A stretch of 64,000 bases of DNA from Algorimicrobium sediminis (GCF_042684585.1 NZ_JBHULS010000002.1:620001-684000); one strand, 5' to 3'; shown: positions 42,804 through 50,933, numbered from the stretch's first letter. Numbers and translations are program-made. Notes: a model not told the origin generated them from the letters alone.

Positions 42804-43289
42804 TTAATTTGATAAATCCGTTGGCACAACATTTTTCCTAGTACCTTCATAAATCATGGGTAACATATAATAAGTTATTTCATATTTACCCGTTGAAGTG
42901 TTAAACGCACCTTCTCTTTTTTCTATTAAAAAAATCTTTCTTTTTAAACTTAATTCGTTGTGGATTTGCCACCACTCTTTATTCTCTGAAAAACTTTTTA
43001 TTGTTTCAAGTTTTACTGTATCAATATCAATTTCCTTACGCAACTCTTTTAATGTGTAGTAATCAAACTCTCCGGTTTTTTTAAATCCTTTTACATTTTG
43101 AATATCGAAACCATAGTAATCCGTAGAAAAATCTTTATCATTACTAACTATTGCAAATCCAGTTCCAATATTCTCTTCAAAGCTATATCCAAAATAAGGT
43201 TTATCAATTAGTAAGTATAGTGTATTGCTTTGCCCAAAGTTTATATGAGTAATAAAACCCATTAAAAGCAGTATAAAATGTCGTCCCAT
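42804..43289 (-). CDS. Exported partner protein of cassette C
   Basis: A 161-residue protein with a signal peptide about 1-20 (ending HINFGQ). Its C-terminal half, from KSFSENKEWWQIHNELSLK to VPTDLSN, is almost identical to that of the protein at 45514, while the N-terminal halves differ. It starts three bases after the stop of the cassette C lipoprotein gene. Family unknown. A variable front with a fixed back suggests recombination between cassettes or a specificity region facing a partner. Confidence 0.7.
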   Translation of the reverse strand: MGRHFILLLMGFITHINFGQSNTLYLLIDKPYFGYSFEENIGTGFAIVSNDKDFSTDYYGFDIQNVKGFKKTGEFDYYTLKELRKEIDIDTVKLETIKSFSENKEWWQIHNELSLKRKIFLIEKREGAFNTSTGKYEITYYMLPMIYEGTRKNVVPTDLSN

Positions 43290-43291
43290 AA

Positions 43292-44875
43292 TTAATTACA
43301 ATTGTTAGTATATTCAATTCTAGCTGCGGTCTCTACATAATTTTTCTTGGTAAATTCCAAGGAATTGTTTTGAATATTATTTATAAATTCTTGAGTACCC
43401 TCTAGACCAATCCAGCTAATATATTCCATTAATTCTTGTAATGAGAAATTGCCATATAAGTTTAAGTTATCGTTGTTTACATTACTTAAAAAATCATTAG
43501 AAGCGTCATTAAGCCATGGATGGATATCAACCAAATTTTGTGCCATTGTTGTCCTATAATTTCCAACAGAAAACAAATCGTGATTCCATTGAGAATTCGT
43601 ACCACCAAAATTTCTATATTGTTCTACCAGTATAGCGAATAAAGCATCAGAAGTATTGTAAGTTATAGAGGTATTAGTAAAATTAGGGTTGCCTACTGCA
43701 TTGAAAGCATTTATTATACCGAGCTGAACGCATCTATCTAATAATTCTGCGTGAATACTTTCATGAATTATCATTAGTGCAATTTCAATTATTGACGCGG
43801 TGTTTACGACATTTGGAGAAAGAAGAATATCAAATGATGTTATACCATTATTTGTTCTACCTTTAGTAAAAGCATCCTCACCATTTGGAGTGTTTGCTAT
43901 CTTAAAAGTTATTCTTGTATTTTTCGCACTTTCAAAATGATCATTGATAATATCATTAAAAACTGTATTTGATAAGCCTTTTAACTTATCATAAACACAT
44001 TTCACTTTTTGATTGTTTAAAACTGTTGAGTCTAATATTACATTATCATCCCAATCTACTAAACCACCTTCATCCGTTGCGGAAATAGCCGCAATCACAA
44101 AAGTCATAACCTCAACACTTGGACATGCATTTGGGCTTGGTCTGTTAGCATCTATATAGGCTTCTATTTGGCTTGCTTGTCCTTTATTTGCTTGTAACCA
44201 AGATAACGCATTGCTTTCCATATCCAATAGTCCTGGCATACACGCTAAAATATTTTCCCATGGCTGTGGTGTGTAGGTTGGCGTGGTAATATTTGGGCCA
44301 CTGCCACCTCCTAGTGGGTTTTCTGGATCATTAGTTGAACCTGTTGGCCCTCCTCCTTCATTATTAATACCTGAACCTTCTATACATTCTGATATAGTAT
44401 AACTTTCCATACAATTGCAAGGTAAACCATCAACATCATATCCTCCACCATGCGTAGGTACACTGCATCCACACCATGAGAAAAAATAATAGGTGCAATT
44501 TGTTGTTAATTTCCCGAACAAATCTATTGCTAATCCTTCTGCATTTATTTCTGTATAACTTGTCTTACCTTCTAAATCAACATAAGTACCTAATGATATG
44601 GCTTGCAGTTCTTCTACTGTTATATTATAGCTCGTAATAAATGCTCTATATGAACCATCAGGTTGTCCAGACATTAGCAAATTTTCCAAAAGCATTGAAG
44701 CGTTCTCCCTATAAATTGGAAAAGTATAAGAATGGTAATCACCTGTATTAGTTTCAATATAGGTGGCAGAATTAATATCTATAATAAAACCATTATCTGG
44801 ACTCGTAATTAATCTATCATTATTGCCACTGCCCATTGAAGATGATTTTTTACCCATTTTTTGTAATGAGTTCAT
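43292..44875 (-). CDS. Zincin-like lipoprotein of cassette C, start out of phase
   Basis: A 527-residue open frame; it stays open upstream to a lipidation-type Cys codon at 44972-44974. N-terminal domain with SPDNGFIIDINSATYIETN and DYHSYTFPIYREN, a Cys-containing CGCSVPTHGGG loop, a Gly-rich linker, the middle segment PQPWENILACMPGLL, and a zincin-like C-terminus with HESIHAELLDRC (about residue 370). It shares the plan of cassettes A and B with moderate identity. The promoter-proximal ATG at 45063-45065 is out of frame (two repeat units). Confidence 0.75.
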   Translation of the reverse strand: MNSLQKMGKKSSSMGSGNNDRLITSPDNGFIIDINSATYIETNTGDYHSYTFPIYRENASMLLENLLMSGQPDGSYRAFITSYNITVEELQAISLGTYVDLEGKTSYTEINAEGLAIDLFGKLTTNCTYYFFSWCGCSVPTHGGGYDVDGLPCNCMESYTISECIEGSGINNEGGGPTGSTNDPENPLGGGSGPNITTPTYTPQPWENILACMPGLLDMESNALSWLQANKGQASQIEAYIDANRPSPNACPSVEVMTFVIAAISATDEGGLVDWDDNVILDSTVLNNQKVKCVYDKLKGLSNTVFNDIINDHFESAKNTRITFKIANTPNGEDAFTKGRTNNGITSFDILLSPNVVNTASIIEIALMIIHESIHAELLDRCVQLGIINAFNAVGNPNFTNTSITYNTSDALFAILVEQYRNFGGTNSQWNHDLFSVGNYRTTMAQNLVDIHPWLNDASNDFLSNVNNDNLNLYGNFSLQELMEYISWIGLEGTQEFINNIQNNSLEFTKKNYVETAARIEYTNNCN

Positions 44876-45034
44876 TAATTTTTCATTACCCTGTAAATCA
44901 GATGTTTTAAGTTTTAAAACTTTAAATTTAGATTCTTTTATATCCTGCTTTAAAATTTCATCATCCTTCTGGCAATTATAAAAAATAAAACAGACTAATA
45001 AAATGGTAAACCTTAAAAATATGGGTTTAGCCTT

Positions 45035-45054
45035 GCTCTGTTTTGCTCTGTTTT
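45035..45054 (-). repeat. 10-bp tandem repeat, two copies, in the cassette C signal peptide
   Basis: GCTCTGTTTT at 45035-45044 and 45045-45054 (plus-strand reading). Layout as in cassettes A and B. Confidence 0.85.
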
Positions 45055-45091
45055 GTATAATTCATGATAAAAATTTAACTAGGTTACCCTG

Positions 45092-45138
45092 CAAACCTAA
45101 AACTTATATCTAACTTTTATACTACGTATTTCTACGTA
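45092..45138 (-). promoter_or_regulatory. Cassette C promoter with paired TACGTA boxes
   Basis: Minus-strand TAGGTTTG (45092-45099), with TACGTA at 45123-45128 and 45133-45138. The ATG at 45065 is 26 bases downstream of the box. Confidence 0.65.
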
Positions 45139-45230
45139 ATTTTTGGGTTTTCGATGAACGGTAATATACGTTTTCAGAAAAATTATAACATACCGAGGAA
45201 TTAAATTTAGTATAAACTATTATAATAGTT

Positions 45231-45440
45231 GGCCTACGAGACAGAGCCAACGAAGCTATCTACACCTTTGTAGCCGTTGATGAAACCGGACGACCAATTC
45301 AAGTGCCAGAAATTGAACCTGAAACCAAATTAGAAAAAGAACGTTTTGATGCCGCTTTAAGACGCAAACAACTGCCTTTGGTTTTGGCTGGAAAAATGAA
45401 ACCGAATGAAGCTACGGAATTGAAGGCGTTGTTTGAGTAA
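45231..45440 (+). pseudogene. 3'-end copy of an acyl-CoA thioesterase gene (fragment c)
   Basis: The longest fragment, 69 codons, from GLRDRANEAIYTFV to ATELKALFE. Over the shared 63 residues it differs from the intact protein (50342-50851) at about five positions by hand count. No upstream part of the gene is present. Confidence 0.92.
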
Positions 45441-45470
45441 GAATTGTTTTAATATTTACTAAATAATAAA

Positions 45471-45500
45471 ACAGCCTGAATTTTTGTTCAGGCTGTTTTT
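45471..45500. terminator. Terminator between fragment c and cassette D
   Basis: ACAGCCTGAA (45471-45480) pairs with TTCAGGCTGT (45487-45496), then T. Confidence 0.8.
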
Positions 45501-45513
45501 GTTTGAAATTTCA

Positions 45514-45996
45514 TCAATTTGATAAATCCGTGGGAACTATATTTTTCCTGGTGCCTTCATATATTATTGGTAACATGTAATAGTTTATATCATATTTACC
45601 TGTTGAAGAGTTAAACTTCCCTTCTCGTTTTTCAATCAAAAAAATCTTTTTCTTTAAACTTAATTCATTGTGAATTTGCCACCACTCCTTATTCTCTGAA
45701 AAACTTTTTTTCGTAAAGTATTTAATAGTGTCAATATTTATTTCTTTTCTTAACTGATTTATGTCTAAAAAAATATCGTTTCCATTTTCATCCCAGCCTT
45801 TATAATTAGATAGTCTAAATTGATAATAATCTAAGTTGAATCTTTTGTCTTTACTATTAATACCAAATCCAACACTAATTGAATTATAGTTTTTTACAAA
45901 AAAAGGATTCTCAATCATAATATAAAGCGTATCAGCTTGTGAAAAACAAACTTGTAATGAAATTAGAGATAAAATTAAAATTATATATTTTTTCAT
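45514..45996 (-). CDS. Exported partner protein of cassette D
   Basis: A 160-residue protein with signal peptide about 1-19 (ending VCFSQ). Paralogue of the cassette C partner at 42804: the last 70 residues are nearly the same, and the N-terminal parts align only loosely. It follows the membrane protein gene at 46000 after three bases. Unknown family. Confidence 0.7.
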   Translation of the reverse strand: MKKYIILILSLISLQVCFSQADTLYIMIENPFFVKNYNSISVGFGINSKDKRFNLDYYQFRLSNYKGWDENGNDIFLDINQLRKEINIDTIKYFTKKSFSENKEWWQIHNELSLKKKIFLIEKREGKFNSSTGKYDINYYMLPIIYEGTRKNIVPTDLSN

Positions 45997-45999
45997 AAT

Positions 46000-46464
46000 T
46001 TAGTTACAGTTATTATTTATTAGATAGTTATCTACAAATAATACTAATAAATAACCGACTATAGAAAAAATTATTAATTCTTCTAATAACTCAAAATTTA
46101 AGCGGGTTACAGATGGAAAATAATGCTCCTTATATGGAAATTGCCAATTATGTTTATATAATAAAAATAGAAAAATCGCTAAAAATAGAAAAACTAATAT
46201 TTTAAAATTTGCAATGTTTTTAAAAATTGGTCTTTTCAATAAATAGTAGAATACTATAACACTTAAAACGTAAATCCAGTATGTGTAGATAAATTGCCAT
46301 ACGAAAACATATTGTGCGCGTTCAATCTCTCCCCAAATGTAAGCTTTGGGCTGAACTGGAATAATACTTGTCCATTCTATTATAGCTTGCGCTAAATGTT
46401 TAACAAAAAATAGTGCAAATGCTATTAAAATAATTCTCAATATAAATTTTAAGTTATTTTTCAT
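46000..46464 (-). CDS. Small four-helix membrane protein of cassette D
   Basis: A 154-residue integral membrane protein with hydrophobic segments near residues 8-28, 52-75, 84-104 and 128-148. It is present only in cassette D, five bases downstream of the truncated lipoprotein gene and just ahead of the partner gene. No family was recognised. In effector-immunity systems small multi-pass proteins often protect against membrane-acting effectors; whether that applies here is unknown. Confidence 0.65.
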   Translation of the reverse strand: MKNNLKFILRIILIAFALFFVKHLAQAIIEWTSIIPVQPKAYIWGEIERAQYVFVWQFIYTYWIYVLSVIVFYYLLKRPIFKNIANFKILVFLFLAIFLFLLYKHNWQFPYKEHYFPSVTRLNFELLEELIIFSIVGYLLVLFVDNYLINNNCN

Positions 46465-46469
46465 TTTAC

Positions 46470-47096
46470 TTATTCACAACCTAAGTCACTAATTGGTCGA
46501 TTCCCTAATAATACATTTTTCACTTTCTCCCATTCTGGCCGATTGACAGTTATTGGGGTTGCATTACCAACACCTCCATTATTAGATGATCCGCCATTGT
46601 TATTATTTGGAGGCATATTTTCAGGACCTGGATTACCAGGTTCGCCAGTATCTGAACCGCCAGAACTGCCACAGTCACCTATTGTCGCTATAGTATCTTC
46701 AGTATAGCCTGGGCAATCGGTTCCATCGGGAAGATACCCATCTTGGTGATTCCCATAATAGCAATAAGCATAAACAATTTCCAAACAGACAACAGTTTTA
46801 TTAAAAATATTGGATATTAATCCAGTATCAGTAATTTCATATTTGCTTATTTTATTCTCTAAATTTACAAGAAATCCATTTTCAATATCTAATTTTTCTT
46901 GTGCCGTGGTATGGTATGTTACAATAAGCGTTTTGTAATTTCCGTCTGGTTGTAGAGACAACACTAAATTTTCTATAGAATCTGTTTTTATTGTGCGTTC
47001 TATAAGAAAAGTGTAAGAGTGGTAAGTACCGTCTGTGCTTTCCATATAACTAACATAGTCTGTATTTATAGAAAATCCGTATTCATTAGAAACCAC
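46470..47096 (-). CDS. Truncated lipoprotein of cassette D with a short variable end
   Basis: A 208-residue open frame (internal GTG start; open upstream to a Cys codon at 47268-47270). Residues 1 to about 174 are identical to cassette B, through the Pro/Asn/Gly linker, and then the sequence switches to a 33-residue end, VGNATPITVNRPEWEKVKNV..., with no zincin domain. Either it is a deletion product or a cassette whose variable end is very short. The promoter-proximal TTG at 47369-47371 is out of frame (three repeat units). Confidence 0.7.
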   Translation of the reverse strand: MVSNEYGFSINTDYVSYMESTDGTYHSYTFLIERTIKTDSIENLVLSLQPDGNYKTLIVTYHTTAQEKLDIENGFLVNLENKISKYEITDTGLISNIFNKTVVCLEIVYAYCYYGNHQDGYLPDGTDCPGYTEDTIATIGDCGSSGGSDTGEPGNPGPENMPPNNNNGGSSNNGGVGNATPITVNRPEWEKVKNVLLGNRPISDLGCE

Positions 47097-47330
47097 CGTT
47101 TTGTTTCCAGAATTGCCTTCATGTTTTGTACTTAACTTTGAAAGCTTTGAAAGCTTGCTTGTTATTTGGCTGTTAGCTTCAAGCGCTGATTTTCCAATTT
47201 TAGAAATCTTAAATCGCGAATGAACTTGGGCTAATTCTGGTGCACTGGTAATAACATCATCCTTTTGGCAGTTATAAAAAATAAGGCATGCTAGTAAAAT
47301 GGTAAACCTTAAAAATATGGGTTTAGCCTT

Positions 47331-47360
47331 GTTCTGTTTTGCTCTGTTTTGCTCTGTTTT
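47331..47360 (-). repeat. 10-bp tandem repeat, three copies, in the cassette D signal peptide
   Basis: GTTCTGTTTT (47331-47340), then GCTCTGTTTT twice (47341-47350, 47351-47360). The surrounding sequence is nearly identical to cassette B, which has two units, so a unit was gained or lost after the duplication. Confidence 0.88.
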
Positions 47361-47397
47361 GTAAAATTCAAGATAAAAATTTAAGTAGGTTATCCTG

Positions 47398-47444
47398 CAA
47401 ACCTAAAACTTATATTTTACTTTTATACTACGTAGTTCTACGTA
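47398..47444 (-). promoter_or_regulatory. Cassette D promoter with paired TACGTA boxes
   Basis: Minus-strand TAGGTTTG (47398-47405), with TACGTA at 47429-47434 and 47439-47444. Beyond about 47463 the sequence leaves the common cassette leader. Confidence 0.65.
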
Positions 47445-47514
47445 ATTTTTGGTTTTTCGATGAAATACACGAGTTAAAATTTACAACTTTAGCACAAAAG
47501 CTAACAACGAAACT

Positions 47515-47712
47515 AATAATTCTGGTTATAACCATGCAAAGCAGACCTTAGTTGAGCTGATAGTAGAAAAATTTGCTAAACCACGTGAACGTTATAACCA
47601 TTATATGAATAACCCACATGAAATTGATGATGCTTTAAAAGTTGGTGCTGAAAAAGCGAGTTTAGTAGCTAATTCTGTTATTGCGCGGGTTAGGGAGAAG
47701 GTTGGGTATTAA
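47515..47712 (+). pseudogene. 3'-end copy of trpS at the far end of the island
   Basis: Reads NNSGYNHAKQTLVELIVEKF and continues to the stop as ...VIARVREKVGY. About 53 of the last 62 residues equal those of the intact trpS product, whose gene ends at 37407. Same orientation as trpS. It is too diverged to be a recent local duplication, so it probably comes from a related genome or is an old displaced end. Confidence 0.92.
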
Positions 47713-47777
47713 AAATAATTTGGCATCCAGACAGGCCGGGTTTTTGTAACATGGGTTTCCTACTTTGGCAGGTGGTA

Positions 47778-48881
47778 TTAAATTATTTCAAACAATTTCC
47801 CCGGCAATGGCCTAATAATGCCTTTTAGTTCCATGTTTAATAACAGGCTAGCCACCTTATAGGTTGGCAGCTGGCAGTCTATGGCTATTTTGTCCAGTTC
47901 CTCGCGGGTTTTAGTTTGTAAATAATCGAAAACTACTTGTTCATCGGGTTCTAGAGTTACAAAAAGTTGTTTTTGGACGCTTGGCTTTTGCTTGGGCTCT
48001 AATTCCCAATTCAACATATACGGAATGTCCAACGGATTGGATAATAAGTGCGCTTTCTGAAATTTAATTAAATTGTTACATCCCACACTTTGGCTATCGG
48101 TAGTGCGGCCAGGCACAGCAAAAACATCGCGGTTATACGAGTTTGCAATGTCTGCTGTAACCAAGCTTCCGCCTTTTTCTGCCGACTCTATAACAATGGT
48201 AGCTTGGCTTAAGCCAGCAATTACTCTATTGCGTTTTAAAAAATTAGTCCTTTCAAAAGGAGCAGAGCTCCAAAAGTCGGTAAAAAAACCACCGTTTTTT
48301 TCAACATCTACCATATATTTTTTGTGCGTTTTTGGGTAAATTTGATTAAAACCATGTGCCAAACAACCAATGGTTTGAAGTTCGTGTTTTATGGCTGCCT
48401 TTTGCGCGGTAATATCGGTACCAAAGGCAAACCCAGATACAATAACAGGGTTAAAAGGCGCTAATTCTTCAACTAATTTATTGCAAAACGCCATACCGGC
48501 AGAGGTAACTTTTCTGGCGCCAACAATACTTATTACACGCGGATTAGTTAAATCCATTTGGCCTACTTTAAATAGTAGTATAGGGCTATCAATACATTGC
48601 GTTAGGCGTTTTGGATAATCGGGATTCTGAAAATACAGACAACTTATATTGTTTTCTAAAATAAAGTGCATTTCGGCTTCGGCCGCTTTAAAATGATTTT
48701 TGTTATGCAAGTCTTTTATAGTATTTGTACCAATACCTTCAATAAGAAGTAAATGACTTTTGTTTTCTTTAAAAATAGCTTCAACACTACCACAATGCTG
48801 AATTAGTTTTTTGGCTTTAATATCGCCTATAAACGCGGCATGTTGCAGCGCTAAAATATGTAGTAATTTATTTTCTGTCAT
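47778..48881 (-). CDS. dprA: DNA-processing protein DprA
   Basis: A 367-residue cytoplasmic protein that loads RecA onto incoming single-stranded DNA in natural transformation. N-terminal helix-hairpin-helix-like region, then the Rossmann-type DprA domain with VSGFAFGTDITAQKAA, GGFFTDFWSSAPFERTNFLK and KGGSLVTADIANSYNRDVFA, and a C-terminal winged-helix-like part. Length is normal. It lies at the right edge of the accessory island. Confidence 0.95.
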   Translation of the reverse strand: MTENKLLHILALQHAAFIGDIKAKKLIQHCGSVEAIFKENKSHLLLIEGIGTNTIKDLHNKNHFKAAEAEMHFILENNISCLYFQNPDYPKRLTQCIDSPILLFKVGQMDLTNPRVISIVGARKVTSAGMAFCNKLVEELAPFNPVIVSGFAFGTDITAQKAAIKHELQTIGCLAHGFNQIYPKTHKKYMVDVEKNGGFFTDFWSSAPFERTNFLKRNRVIAGLSQATIVIESAEKGGSLVTADIANSYNRDVFAVPGRTTDSQSVGCNNLIKFQKAHLLSNPLDIPYMLNWELEPKQKPSVQKQLFVTLEPDEQVVFDYLQTKTREELDKIAIDCQLPTYKVASLLLNMELKGIIRPLPGKLFEII

Positions 48882-48973
48882 GGTAGTGTATTGGTTTTCA
48901 GTACTACAAGTAAAGAAATTTCTGGATGTTAATAAATTGTTAGCAAGATTTTTTATTCACATGAAAAAATGTC

Positions 48974-48981
48974 TAACTTTG
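48974..48981 (+). promoter_or_regulatory. -7 promoter box of the HU-SPOR gene
   Basis: TAACTTTG matches TAnnTTTG and lies five bases before the ATG at 48987. It overlaps the first codons of the longer frame from 48969, so it argues for the later start and a short leader. Confidence 0.55.
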
Positions 48982-48986
48982 TTTTT

Positions 48987-49931
48987 ATGCAATTAGAACC
49001 TTACATAAGCGACTTATTATACCGTTACGAATGTGTTACCGTACCTGGTTTTGGCTCCTTTTTAACACGCCGAACATCTGCTACTATTCACGACACGACT
49101 CACGCGTTTTATCCACCCAAAAAAGTGGTATTTTTTAATCAGCAAATACAGGAAAACGACGGCCTTTTGGCGCGCTATATTGCCGATGTAGAAAAAATTC
49201 CTTACGAAGATGCGTTACAGGTAATTGAGAAGCGGGTTGCTTATTTAAAATCTTATTTAGTAGCAGGCGATGCCATTGTATTTGAAAACATTGGAAGTTT
49301 GTCATTAAATAAAGAAAGTAATATGGTTTTTGAACCATCTTATAGTTTTAACTACCTAACCGATGCTTTTGGTTTGGGGCAATTTACGGCACCAGAAATT
49401 GCACGAGAAGTTGCAAAACCGGCAGCCACAATTACAAAGCCAGAAACGCCAGTGGTACCTATTGCCGAAAAAAAACGTCAGTCTCGTGGTTATTTAAAAT
49501 ATGCTGCGGTGGGTTTAATTGCCATTACGGTTGGCGGGTTGGTGGCGTCCAACCATTACAGCAAGCAAATTGAGGCACATAACCAGTTAGCGCAAGAAAC
49601 AGCTAACGCCCAATTAGAAGCAAAAATACAGGAGGCAACCTTTGTTATTAATAGTCCGTTACCTGCTGTTACGCTTAACGTGAAAAAGCAGTATGGAAAT
49701 TACCATATTGTTGCTGGTGCCTTCCGCTTGGAAGCTAATAGCGACAAAAAAGTAAATGAGCTTAAAAATTTAGGCTTTGAAGCGCGTAAAATTGGCACAA
49801 ATAAATACGGCTTACATGAAGTGGTTTACGCTAGTTACCAAACACGCGAAGAAGCCACACGGTCACTTCTGGACATAAAAAAAACACATAACAAAGAGGC
49901 TTGGTTATTGGTAAAAACTATTAAAGAATAG
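48987..49931 (+). CDS. HU-CCDC81/SPOR domain protein
   Basis: A 314-residue inner-membrane protein. The N-terminus (MQLEPYISDLLYRYECVTVP with GFGSF) is an HU/CCDC81-like domain, residues about 30-115 continue it, a transmembrane helix lies near 170-190 (YAAVGLIAITVGGLVAS), and the last 75 residues (YHIVAGAFRLEANSDKKVNE ...) are a SPOR domain, which binds denuded peptidoglycan at division sites. This is a common arrangement in Bacteroidota. It probably links DNA or cytoplasmic partners to the cell wall; the exact role is unknown. Confidence 0.88.
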   Translation: MQLEPYISDLLYRYECVTVPGFGSFLTRRTSATIHDTTHAFYPPKKVVFFNQQIQENDGLLARYIADVEKIPYEDALQVIEKRVAYLKSYLVAGDAIVFENIGSLSLNKESNMVFEPSYSFNYLTDAFGLGQFTAPEIAREVAKPAATITKPETPVVPIAEKKRQSRGYLKYAAVGLIAITVGGLVASNHYSKQIEAHNQLAQETANAQLEAKIQEATFVINSPLPAVTLNVKKQYGNYHIVAGAFRLEANSDKKVNELKNLGFEARKIGTNKYGLHEVVYASYQTREEATRSLLDIKKTHNKEAWLLVKTIKE

Positions 49932-50341
49932 CTTTTTATAACTTTTTACTGAAAATTTAAGCGGGCTTCCAGAAGGAAGTATAAAGGTTGGATTGCTTCC
50001 TTTTAACTTTAAAATATGTTTTTCTACATTTTTTAAGCTTAAGTGTGCTAAATCGCCTATTTGTGCGCTTTGCCCTCAATAGGATTCAGCCTTTTCATTA
50101 AGTTTATATAAACGTTTTCTTACCGGTTAAGGCCACTTTTTTAACTTACACTTATTTATGTATGAAGAGGCGCCCAAATAAATTGAATTATTTTTTTGGT
50201 TAGTAGAAATTAAAACCAGTTAGCATAGCATGATTTATGGTAATTGTTTTTAAAGAAAAGTAAGCGGAAAAGAAACGATTTATTCCGGCTGTATAAACCT
50301 AAATAGATATTATCTTTGCAGCGCATTAAAAACATGACCGC
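49932..50341. other. Intergenic region, no gene seen
   Basis: About 410 bases before the thioesterase gene. No coding pattern on either strand. A TATCTTTG box at 50311-50318 is a probable promoter for the thioesterase gene, 23 bases before its ATG. Confidence 0.55.
50311..50318 (+). promoter_or_regulatory. -7 promoter box of the thioesterase gene
   Basis: TATCTTTG, full match to TAnnTTTG, 23 bases upstream of the start codon. No clear -33 TTG. Confidence 0.55.
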
Positions 50342-50851
50342 ATGACACCTAAAACGCCCGAAGAATCTAAAACTATTATGACCGACTTGGTACTGCCAAG
50401 TGAAACCAATCCGCTTAATAATTTATTTGGAGGCGAACTATTAGCACGTATGGATCGTGCGGCTAGTATTGCTGCAAGACGTCATAGTCGGAGGATTGTG
50501 GTTACCGCTTCTGTAAACCATGTGGCTTTTAACCGTTCGGTGCCGTTAGGAAGTGTTGTAACTGTAGAAGCTAAAGTGTCTCGCGCCTTTAAAACCTCCA
50601 TGGAGGTGTTCTTGGATGTTTGGATTGAAGACCGTGAATCTGGTATACGCGATAAAGCAAACGAAGCCATTTATACCTTTGTAGCTGTTGATGAAACCGG
50701 ACGACCAATTCAAGTGCCAGAAATTGAACCTGAAACCAAATTAGAAAAAGAACGCTACGCAGCAGCCTTAAGACGTAAGCAATTAAGTTTGGTTTTAGCT
50801 GGAAAAATGAAACCGAATGATGCTACGGAATTGAAGGCGTTGTTTCAGTAA
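50342..50851 (+). CDS. Acyl-CoA thioesterase, hotdog fold (intact copy)
   Basis: A 169-residue cytoplasmic enzyme of the YciA/BACH-type acyl-CoA thioesterases. The catalytic region NPLNNLFGGELLARMDRAAS is complete, followed by VVTASVNHVAFNRSVPLGS and VFLDVWIEDRESG. It hydrolyses acyl-CoA thioesters. The last 63-69 codons occur as separate fragments at 40103, 42614 and 45231 inside the accessory island, so this is the intact relative of the sequence those cassettes carry. Confidence 0.92.
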   Translation: MTPKTPEESKTIMTDLVLPSETNPLNNLFGGELLARMDRAASIAARRHSRRIVVTASVNHVAFNRSVPLGSVVTVEAKVSRAFKTSMEVFLDVWIEDRESGIRDKANEAIYTFVAVDETGRPIQVPEIEPETKLEKERYAAALRRKQLSLVLAGKMKPNDATELKALFQ

Positions 50852-50933
50852 AAAACAGTTTAAATCCTGCAATGTTTACTATGGTTAAGCTAAAGGCTAA
50901 CGTTCAGAGTATTTAACAATAAAAACAAACATT

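Noticed and set aside
39889..47360. CRISPR-like reading of the repeated GCTCTGTTTT units
   Set aside because: The units are 10 bases, directly adjacent, with no spacers and no cas genes; they are a microsatellite-type tandem repeat inside a coding frame.
37408..47712. Insertion sequence or prophage as an explanation of the island
   Set aside because: No transposase, integrase, phage structural gene or terminal inverted repeat was found; the repeated parts are gene 3' ends and cassette leaders.
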